A DNA stretch of 6,766 nt from Methanobacteriota archaeon (GTDB lineage: Archaea > Thermoplasmatota > Thermoplasmata > RBG-16-68-12), in contig VBME01000031.1 of assembly GCA_005878995.1 (NCBI GenBank), positions 1 through 6,766 on the forward strand. Direction: 5' to 3'. Each line of letters starts with the position of its first letter. Within the stretch, counting starts at the first letter, position 1. This document shows, piece after piece, positions 1 to 4,604 of the stretch. The notes under the pieces were generated by a model. The model had not been told where the DNA came from and ran no database searches. It saw only the letters and a list, made by a program, of their open reading frames with translations. The position numbers were made by a program, and so were the translations under genes.

Positions 1-152
1 ATCATGTACGTCGTGTAGATCCAGCGCGAGAGCTCGCCCGGGTACCAGACCTCCGTCTGGTCATTTCCGAAGGACCACGCGAAGTACGCGATAACCAGGA
101 AGTAGATGCCGAAGGCGATCGCAAGGGTCCTTGGCCTGACGGATCGTGCCAT
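1..152 (-). CDS. N-terminus of a membrane protein (partial, runs off left edge)
   Basis: Reading the minus strand from the ATG at 152-150 gives 50 residues beginning MARSVRPRTLAIAFGIYFLV, with no stop before the window edge. A basic N-terminus (three Arg within the first 8 residues) precedes a hydrophobic helix at about residues 9-27 (LAIAFGIYFLVIAYFAW), followed by a polar segment NDQTEVWYPGELSRWIYTTYM. This is the pattern of a membrane anchor or uncleaved signal with the following part outside the cell. A GGGGTG stretch at 166-161 lies 8 nt before the ATG, and a TATA-like box lies 32-38 bp before it. The gene diverges from the plus-strand gene starting near 268. No family is recognised from the visible part, and the function is unknown. 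A longer ORF in another minus frame covers the same DNA, but its protein is Arg/Glu-rich and looks like a shadow. Confidence 0.68.
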   Translation of the reverse strand, partial: MARSVRPRTLAIAFGIYFLVIAYFAWSFGNDQTEVWYPGELSRWIYTTYM

Positions 153-183
153 TCGACTCGCACCCCTTCGTGCCGACGCGGCT

Positions 184-193
184 GATATACTTC
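184..193 (-). promoter_or_regulatory. TATA-like box for the left-edge membrane protein
   Basis: Read on the minus strand, positions 193-184 give GAAGTATATC in otherwise GC-rich DNA, centred about 35 bp before the ATG at 152. An archaeal TATA box is usually about 25 bp before the transcription start, so the message would begin around 161-165 with a short leader carrying the GGGGTG. On the plus strand the only comparable element for the divergent gene is a weak TTTTTGATA near 209-216. Assignment rests on position and composition only. Confidence 0.45.
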
Positions 194-267
194 ATCCCCT
201 CCTTTTCATTTTTGATACCGCGAAACAGGTCGGCCAAAGGTATTTCCCCCTTGGAGACGTCCTGCCT

Positions 268-873
268 TTGGAGGAGGACGCGGCCGCGTACCTGGAGCGC
301 TTCCTCCGGAGAGATGTGATGGGCCGGTTCGCGACGCGGGAGGCGCACTTCGCGTTTCGCGAGGTGGTGATCCTCGCCCTCGCCGGGCTGGCCGCCTTCC
401 TGTTCCTCAATCACGAGAACCTCTACTTGACGGGACCCTTCACTCTCTCGAAGGCGCCGCTCGAAGCGTACTTGCTCGCGACGACCGTGATCTACCTGTT
501 CCTGCGGCTCGTCGTCGTCACGTTGGAAATGCGCGTGCCGCGCGCCCGCGCCGAGCTGGTTCGGTGCCCGGAGTGCGGGCAATGGATCGACGATTCCACG
601 GCCAAGAGTCGCGAGGCCCACCACCGGATCGAGCTGACGCCGAAGCCGTCGCCGAAGGCGATCGTCTCGACCGTCGCGCTCCGCAAGGCGGTCGATGCCG
701 CGCGCGTCGCCGGCAAGGCATCGGAGGCAAATCCCCAGCCGAAGATTCCGGCCGCCGGCAATCCGGAGAACGTGTCGGGTTCGGACCTCCTCGAGGCGCT
801 CCGCGATCCGGAGCTGCTCGAGCGACTCCGGCACAGCCCGAATCCGCCGCGGGATCCGCGCCTCAAGCGCTGA
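268..873 (+). CDS. Two-TM membrane protein with cytoplasmic CxxC...HH zinc-finger-like motif
   Basis: This 201-residue protein has unknown function. From a TTG start at 268 it opens with an amphipathic helix (EEDAAAYLERFLRRD). Two hydrophobic segments follow, at residues 33-47 (VVILALAGLAAFLFL) and 67-86 (AYLLATTVIYLFLRLVVVTL). Right after the second is a finger, CPECGQWIDDSTAKSREAHH, with C100, C103, H118 and H119 as candidate zinc ligands. The tail is Ala/Pro/Lys-rich and ends with an acidic-basic helix (DLLEALRDPELLERLRHS). Two helices place both termini on the same side, probably the cytoplasm, given the Arg-rich flank RVPRARAELVR. The start is uncertain. GGAG at 252-255 supports TTG268, while the ATG at 319 has GGAGAG at 308-313, 5 nt away. 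The frame stays open back to 106, but codon bias and hydropathy before 268 do not look like protein. The next gene is on the same strand after a 113-bp gap. Confidence 0.62.
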   Translation: MEEDAAAYLERFLRRDVMGRFATREAHFAFREVVILALAGLAAFLFLNHENLYLTGPFTLSKAPLEAYLLATTVIYLFLRLVVVTLEMRVPRARAELVRCPECGQWIDDSTAKSREAHHRIELTPKPSPKAIVSTVALRKAVDAARVAGKASEANPQPKIPAAGNPENVSGSDLLEALRDPELLERLRHSPNPPRDPRLKR

Positions 874-986
874 GCCCGAAAACCGTCCCGCTCCGTGAAC
901 CTAGGAACGCAGCTCGGGGCCTCTATGTCCCAACCTCTACCAAACTATTGATGCTCGACCCCCGAGATGACGGCCGCGGCGACGGC

Positions 987-3065
987 ATGATGTTCCGATC
1001 CGCGTGGAAACGATGCTTTCCTTCTCTCGCCATGGCATTCGTCTGCCTCGGGATCACGATGCTACCGACCCCGGCGGCCGCGCTGTCTCCCCTCCAGGCC
1101 TCGCTCGAATACACGATCGATCCCGGGGCGTACAACAACTCCGTTCGGGCGGCACCGACATCCGCGATGATCTATCCCCGCATCGCGATCGACCGCGACC
1201 CCGCGAGCCCGCGGGACGGGACGATCTATGTGGTCGGATTGCAATACGCGCCGAACGGTTCGTGCGGCAACCCCGCGGTCGTTCGGTCAATCGACGGCGG
1301 CCGGACGTTCGACGCACCGCACGTCGCGCCGCTGTGTTTGTCCGGCCTCAGCCTCGACGTCACCGCCGACAACGGGACCCTGTTTGCGGCGTCGTGGGGC
1401 CCTCGGTTCTTGCGCTCCACGGACGGGGGGATCTCCTGGGAGATCCTCGCGACGATCGGCAATGCCTCGGCCCCGGCCTCCCTCGCGGTGGACAAGGTAA
1501 CGGGTGGACTTCACCTGGCGTGGTCGACGGCGAGATGGCCGGACCTAGGCCCCGTCTACGCGAGTTCCTCTCGGGATGGCGGGCAAAATTGGACCGCGCC
1601 GGTCGCCGTTCTGCCCGCGGGACTGCCGGCATTCTCGCCCCAGATTGCGGCCTACAACGACACCGTCGTCGTGGGCCTCGCGACGGCAAATGCGACGGGT
1701 CCGTTCGTCGCCGCTGTGACCTCACGGGACGGGGGAGCGACCTGGGGCAGTGCGACGGCCCTGACGCCGACCGCCCCGTGCCTGCGCTGGTCGGCCCCCT
1801 CCTCGACCGTGTCCTCGTCCGGGACCTTCGCGATTTCCTGGTACGCGGACCCGGCCCTGTTGCCGCAGGGTTGTTGGGACAACTGGGGCAACGCGACACA
1901 GACGTTCGTATCCGTGTCCGTCGACGGCGGACGCACGTTCTTCGCGCCCCGGCTCGCGGGAGGCCCGCCCGGTTGGTCCGCGATGAGCTTTGGAGATGCG
2001 GTCGCCTTCGACACCCACTCGCGGCTGTATGTCACGTGGCACTCGATCGCACGGAACTGGACCGCGGCGTCGGTGTATGTCGCGAACTCGACGGACCTCG
2101 GGCAAGGGTTCGAGTCTTCTTCCTTCACGACTCGTCTCCAAGTGGGCGGCGGAAACTCGACGGCCCAGGAGAACCTCGCGCTGGGTCTGAACGATACCGT
2201 ATACCTGCTCTGGGTGGCCTTCGATCCATCGGGCGATCCGAACCGCACGGGCATCTTCGTCCGAGGAATCGCCGGAGAAGCGAAGGGAAATCTCGCGCTA
2301 ACCTCCCCGACGTCGGCTTCGGTCGACGTCCAGGTGCGAGACGCCTCGACCGGGGCGATTGCGTACCACGCCGCATGGGATGGCTCTCCGGTAACGGTGC
2401 CGAACGTCCCTCCGGCCTCGTACGAGGTCCAGGTGAGCGTAGGCAACGAGTCCTCCGTCGCAGGCCGGATGCCCGTCCGAACGTGGGGCCGGACGACGTT
2501 TACGGTCCACGTAACCTTCTCGTCGGGAGAGCCGCCGCACCCGGCCCTGCTCCCCTGGGAAATCACGGCGGGCGCCGCCCTGGCCGTCCTCGGCGGAGCG
2601 GTCCTCATCGCGGTGCAACACACGCGGCTCACCCGGGAAGCGGTCCTCCAGCGGGAAGTTCGCCGGCTCATGTACCGTTTCATCCGGGACCACCCCGGAT
2701 CTTCGTTCTCCCAAGTGCGAGAGGCGGTCGGCCTCCAGAACGGCGTCGCCGCGTACCATCTCGGGGTCCTCGAGCGGCAAGGCCTCGTCCGTTCGAAGAC
2801 CCGCCGCCGTCATCGATGGTACTATCCGGACGGGGACGTGACCCTCTGGCACGAACTGCCGTTGAGCCCGCTCCAATCGTCCTTGCTCGACGAGGTCCGC
2901 CGCTGTCCTGGTGTCGGGGTGCGGGAACTCGCGCGCCACGTGGATCGACGGACGTCCTCCGTCGCGTACAACGTGAAGGCGCTCGCGCGCGACGGCGTCC
3001 TCCGGACGGAACAGAAGGGGCGCAAGCTTCGGTGCTTCCCGGCGGACGAACCGAGGCCTGCGTGA
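987..3065 (+). CDS. Surface BNR/Asp-box (sialidase-like) propeller protein with TM helix and cytoplasmic tandem winged helix
   Basis: This 692-residue protein is probably a membrane-bound one-component regulator. Residues 1-32 are a signal peptide (basic MMFRSAWKR, hydrophobic core, PTPAAA-LS cleavage region). Six Asp-box repeats follow: SIDGGRTF 101, STDGGISW 144, SRDGGQNW 195, SRDGGATW 246, SVDGGRTF 311 and a degenerate STDLGQGF 368. These suggest a six-bladed beta-propeller as in sialidases, but no FRIP motif or clear catalytic Arg triad is seen, so binding rather than hydrolysis is favoured. Residues 434-510 look like a beta-sandwich stalk. A TM helix spans 521-543. Two winged helices follow (about 553-615 and 622-685), with recognition helices around GVAAYHLGVLERQGLV and SSVAYNVKALARDGVL. 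Twelve N-x-S/T sequons lie in residues 50-489 and none after the TM helix. ATG987 (or 990) was chosen because it gives a proper signal peptide. ATG951 is possible, and the open frame back to 564 lacks protein character. No clear Shine-Dalgarno is seen, so a short-leader message is likely. Confidence 0.87.
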   Translation: MMFRSAWKRCFPSLAMAFVCLGITMLPTPAAALSPLQASLEYTIDPGAYNNSVRAAPTSAMIYPRIAIDRDPASPRDGTIYVVGLQYAPNGSCGNPAVVRSIDGGRTFDAPHVAPLCLSGLSLDVTADNGTLFAASWGPRFLRSTDGGISWEILATIGNASAPASLAVDKVTGGLHLAWSTARWPDLGPVYASSSRDGGQNWTAPVAVLPAGLPAFSPQIAAYNDTVVVGLATANATGPFVAAVTSRDGGATWGSATALTPTAPCLRWSAPSSTVSSSGTFAISWYADPALLPQGCWDNWGNATQTFVSVSVDGGRTFFAPRLAGGPPGWSAMSFGDAVAFDTHSRLYVTWHSIARNWTAASVYVANSTDLGQGFESSSFTTRLQVGGGNSTAQENLALGLNDTVYLLWVAFDPSGDPNRTGIFVRGIAGEAKGNLALTSPTSASVDVQVRDASTGAIAYHAAWDGSPVTVPNVPPASYEVQVSVGNESSVAGRMPVRTWGRTTFTVHVTFSSGEPPHPALLPWEITAGAALAVLGGAVLIAVQHTRLTREAVLQREVRRLMYRFIRDHPGSSFSQVREAVGLQNGVAAYHLGVLERQGLVRSKTRRRHRWYYPDGDVTLWHELPLSPLQSSLLDEVRRCPGVGVRELARHVDRRTSSVAYNVKALARDGVLRTEQKGRKLRCFPADEPRPA

Positions 3066-3091
3066 ACGAGCGACGATGGCGACGCGCCCCA

Positions 3092-3104
3092 CACACCTCG
3101 TGTG
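3092..3104. other. Small hairpin between convergent genes
   Basis: CACAC-CTC-GTGTG can form a 5-bp stem with a 3-nt loop. It lies in the 43-bp gap between the stop of the surface protein (3065) and the stop of the Nudix gene (3109). There is no T-tract on either strand, so it does not resemble a usual archaeal terminator. It may be chance. Confidence 0.2.
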
Positions 3105-3108
3105 AGGT

Positions 3109-3768
3109 TCACGCGCTGAGCCCTACGAGCACGAGGAGTTCCTCGAGGATCCGGTACGTGAAGCCCCAGATGAGCCGGTCGTCGTAGGTGAACGACGGCA
3201 CGTTCAGTTCGCCAAGGATTGTTGGGACGACGCGCCGCGCATGGGTCGGCGGAAGATCCCGGAGCGGCGTCCAGAACACGGACGCCATCTCGGGTCCGGG
3301 CGTCGCTTCAATCGGACTCCGGGCCACGGCCACGTACGGCACGACGAGGACCTCCGGCTTGTTGCCCGGGGCGCGCGGGGCCATGTGACCGAGGATGTCC
3401 GCCTGGCCCTCCAGATCGATTCCGACCTCCTCCCGCGTCTCCCGCACCGCGGTCGCGAGCACCGTGCCGTCCTCCGCGCGACGCCGGCCGCCGGGCAGGC
3501 CGATCTGCCCGGACCATGGATCGCCCTCTCGCTTCGAGCGCTCCCCCAAAAGGACCTCAAGATCTCGGGCTCCATTCTGGAGAAGGACCACCACCGCGGC
3601 GGCCGGCTTCGCCTTCAACTCCGCCTCCGCGAGCTCGAGGGGGAGGAGGAACTTGCGGAGCCGCTCGAGGGACGCTTCGGGCATTCGATGACGCAACGCG
3701 TCGCCCGGTAAAGGATTGACGCCCCGAGTCAGAGAACTGACAGAAGCCCGCGTCGGGCGCGTGTCCAT
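3109..3768 (-). CDS. Nudix hydrolase, CoA pyrophosphatase-like (NUDT7/8, YeaB/NudL type)
   Basis: This 219-residue enzyme is predicted to cleave a nucleoside-diphosphate-linked substrate, most likely coenzyme A or its derivatives, in the cytoplasm with Mg2+ or Mn2+. Residues 73-94 contain the CoAse signature LLGERS...GQIGLPGG (compare LLTxRS...GxxxFPGG). The Nudix box follows at 93-116: GG, D100, then REtrEEvGI with R109, E110, E113 and E114. The spacing from D100 to RE is 8 residues, one more than in MutT, as I recall for the CoAse branch. A beta strand AAAVVVLLQ opens the domain at about 56-64. The length fits the family. ATG3768 was chosen because GAGGTG lies 5 nt upstream, although the frame stays open to 4062. 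The gene converges with the surface protein and diverges from the winged-helix gene, sharing a 116-bp promoter region. The exact substrate cannot be read from the sequence; ADP-ribose or another NDP-X is possible. Confidence 0.9.
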   Translation of the reverse strand: MDTRPTRASVSSLTRGVNPLPGDALRHRMPEASLERLRKFLLPLELAEAELKAKPAAAVVVLLQNGARDLEVLLGERSKREGDPWSGQIGLPGGRRRAEDGTVLATAVRETREEVGIDLEGQADILGHMAPRAPGNKPEVLVVPYVAVARSPIEATPGPEMASVFWTPLRDLPPTHARRVVPTILGELNVPSFTYDDRLIWGFTYRILEELLVLVGLSA

Positions 3769-3811
3769 AGGCACACCTCGTTTGCAAGCGCCCGCGGCGA
3801 GGCGGTTGTCA

Positions 3812-3821
3812 TACTTTTCTG
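3812..3821 (-). promoter_or_regulatory. TATA-like box of the Nudix gene
   Basis: Read on the minus strand, the sequence around 3821-3807 is CAGAAAAGTATGACA. The A-rich AAAAGTAT core is centred about 48 bp before the ATG at 3768, which would put the transcription start near 3790 and leave a leader of about 20 nt holding the GAGGTG. A TGACA half-site directly abuts the box on its downstream side, the same arrangement as at the divergent promoter. Confidence 0.45.
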
Positions 3822-3851
3822 GACCGGTTCGCTGACAGGAGCAGAAGGTAC

Positions 3852-3862
3852 AAGTATGTATA
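3852..3862 (+). promoter_or_regulatory. TATA-like box of the winged-helix/RelE operon
   Basis: AAGTATGTATA stands out in GC-rich surroundings. Its centre is about 27 bp before the ATG at 3885, so transcription would begin at or next to the start codon. No Shine-Dalgarno precedes that ATG, which fits a leaderless archaeal message. The TGACA dyad at 3864-3877 lies between the box and the predicted start site. Confidence 0.5.
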
Positions 3863-3863
3863 G

Positions 3864-3877
3864 TGACATCTGTGTCA
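3864..3877. promoter_or_regulatory. Candidate operator dyad TGACA-N4-TGTCA
   Basis: TGACATCTGTGTCA has perfect 5-bp arms around a 4-nt spacer and sits between the TATA-like box and the start of the small winged-helix gene. A repressor bound here would block initiation. Single half-sites of the same sequence occur at 3807-3811 (TGTCA, abutting the Nudix TATA box), 3833-3837 (TGACA) and 3738-3742 (TGACA, inside the Nudix gene start). The natural candidate for the binding protein is the adjacent winged-helix protein, which is inference from position. Confidence 0.45.
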
Positions 3878-3884
3878 TGTGGCG

Positions 3885-4178
3885 ATGAAAACGATCCCAG
3901 CACCGAGCGAAGGCCCAGGGCCCTCCCCCCTCCTCCGAACGTTGCACCAGGTAGAAGCCGTGCTCCGGAAAGCCGTCGCGGACGATGAAGGACCGCTGAG
4001 CCTCGCGGAGATCGCGCGACGGATGCCCGCAAAGAGCGTCCGGCACGGGACCATCCGGGCATGCGTCAACGAGCTGAATCGACTTCATCTGGTTACGGAG
4101 GATCGCCGGCGCGGGGTCATGTGGACGCTCCATGAGGATCCGAAGTTCTGGGACCACAAGGGCCTCCTGAAAGTCTGA
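3885..4178 (+). CDS. Small winged-helix DNA-binding protein, candidate antitoxin/autorepressor
   Basis: This 97-residue protein is predicted to bind DNA. After a Pro-rich start (PAPSEGPGPSP), helix 1 covers about residues 16-33. SLAEIARRM (39-47) is helix 2, and HGTIRACVNELNRLHL (54-69) is the recognition helix. VTEDRRRGVMWTL (70-82) fits a wing, and the tail is HEDPKFWDHKGLLKV. Its length is that of a stand-alone winged-helix domain. ATG3885 was preferred over GTG3879 because it lies at the expected distance from the TATA-like box for a leaderless message. The RelE-like gene follows 24 bases after the stop and in the same frame, so the two are almost certainly co-transcribed. Its position before a toxin gene and next to a TGACA dyad suggests an antitoxin that represses its own operon, perhaps also acting on the divergent Nudix gene. 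The HTH family is not resolved beyond winged helix; an ordinary local regulator is the main alternative. Confidence 0.8.
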   Translation: MKTIPAPSEGPGPSPLLRTLHQVEAVLRKAVADDEGPLSLAEIARRMPAKSVRHGTIRACVNELNRLHLVTEDRRRGVMWTLHEDPKFWDHKGLLKV

Positions 4179-4190
4179 ACCGCGTCTCTC

Positions 4191-4205
4191 GGAGGTGGGC
4201 GACTG
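4191..4205 (+). promoter_or_regulatory. Shine-Dalgarno and CTG start site of the RelE-like toxin
   Basis: GGAGGTGGGCGACTG is a near-perfect Shine-Dalgarno core, then 6 nt, then CTG. The GTG at 4195 inside this stretch opens a different frame (MGDCRRRR...) with no protein-like character. The site therefore decides the start of the toxin. A CTG start would be expected to keep toxin output low relative to the upstream gene. Confidence 0.55.
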
Positions 4206-4502
4206 CCGGAGGCGGAGGTCGTCGTTGAGGACGACGAGTTTCGCGCGACTGGCGATCCACAGAAGAAGAAACTTCGCGAACTCGCCCGGAGACTCCGTCA
4301 AGAACCGTTCCTGGGCGAGCGAATTCACCGAGACCGGATTCCGAGGCGGTACCGTGACCTACCGAATCGCTTCCGTCTCGAGCTGCCAGAAGGTTGGCGA
4401 GCCCTGTACACGGTCGCAAGCCGCACTCCGCTTGGTTCCCAGGTTCGAATCGTTTGGATCGGCGACTACAAGCGATACGAGAGACTCCTCGGATACGATT
4501 GA
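4203..4502 (+). CDS. RelE/ParE-superfamily toxin with CTG start
   Basis: This 99-residue protein is probably a type II toxin; RelE members cut mRNA at the ribosome, while ParE members act on gyrase. Residues 4-15 are a beta strand (AEVVVEDDEFRA). KKKLRELARRLRQEPFLGE (21-39) is the helical region. IPRRYRD at 46-52 and FRLELPEGWRALYTV (57-71) form the core strands. VRIVWIGDYKRYERLLGY (81-98) is the C-terminal strand and tail. The LP-x-x-W-R-x-x-Y-T motif and the xYKxYExxxGY ending match the archaeal RelE-like branch that typically ends in HKEYExxFGY. Candidate functional residues are R66, K90, R91 and Y92. No ATG, GTG or TTG exists in frame after the preceding stop. CTG4203 lies 6 nt after GGAGGT (4191-4196), the spacing expected of a start. 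By hand count 64 of 99 codons end in G or C, apparently below the neighbours, with AGA, CTA and CAA codons suggesting transfer. The N-terminal half is shorter than I recall for the family. Confidence 0.8.
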   Translation: MPEAEVVVEDDEFRATGDPQKKKLRELARRLRQEPFLGERIHRDRIPRRYRDLPNRFRLELPEGWRALYTVASRTPLGSQVRIVWIGDYKRYERLLGYD

Positions 4503-4604
4503 ATCGGGGCCACCAGCCGAGCGGTGCGCATGTATGTGACGCGGACGATCGGCCGGCACACGCCTTCACCGAGTCGGATCCGGCAAGACCCGGAGACGGC
4601 GGCT

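Noticed and set aside
258..280. Possible hairpin CGTCCT/AGGACG around TTG268
   Set aside because: It is a short stem with an 11-nt loop in GC-rich DNA, and the start codon itself is uncertain.
61..834. Long minus-strand ORF of 257 codons
   Set aside because: Its protein is dominated by Arg/Glu with no domain pattern and lies opposite the two-TM gene, whose hydropathy and finger motif are convincing. It is a GC-rich shadow.
913..966. Inverted repeat CTCGGGG (913-919) / CCCCGAG (960-966) before the surface-protein gene
   Set aside because: The arms are 7 bp of pure GC-rich sequence 40 nt apart, which is expected by chance at this base composition. It does flank a weak TATA-like AAACTATT (942-949).
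564..986. Upstream extension of the surface-protein frame to the ATG at 564
   Set aside because: This stretch overlaps the end of the two-TM gene in another frame and encodes Arg/Gly-rich sequence. A signal peptide begins properly at 987.
1652..2683. 343-codon minus-strand ORF opposite the BNR gene
   Set aside because: It lacks recognisable domains and mirrors the codon bias of the plus-strand gene, which has repeated Asp-boxes, a signal peptide and a TM helix.
1083..2890. Similar peptides LSPLQASL and LSPLQSSL at the two ends of the surface protein
   Set aside because: They lie in unrelated contexts (just after the signal peptide, and in the second winged helix), and the DNA is not similar enough to suggest duplication.
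1004..3187. 727-codon plus-strand ORF overlapping the surface-protein gene
   Set aside because: The product is Arg/Gly/Pro-rich throughout, typical of a frame-shifted read of high-GC coding DNA.
3769..4062. N-terminal extension of the Nudix frame to 4062
   Set aside because: It would run through the divergent promoter and into the winged-helix gene. ATG3768 has a GAGGTG site 5 nt upstream and gives the usual family length.
4195..4539. GTG ORF beginning MGDCRRRR in the toxin region
   Set aside because: It is Arg/Ser-rich without structure. The RelE-like protein is encoded in the neighbouring frame from CTG4203.
4503..4604. 102-bp gap between the convergent toxin and glycosyltransferase genes
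   Set aside because: No T-tract, clear hairpin, small ORF with protein character or RNA gene pattern was seen in it.
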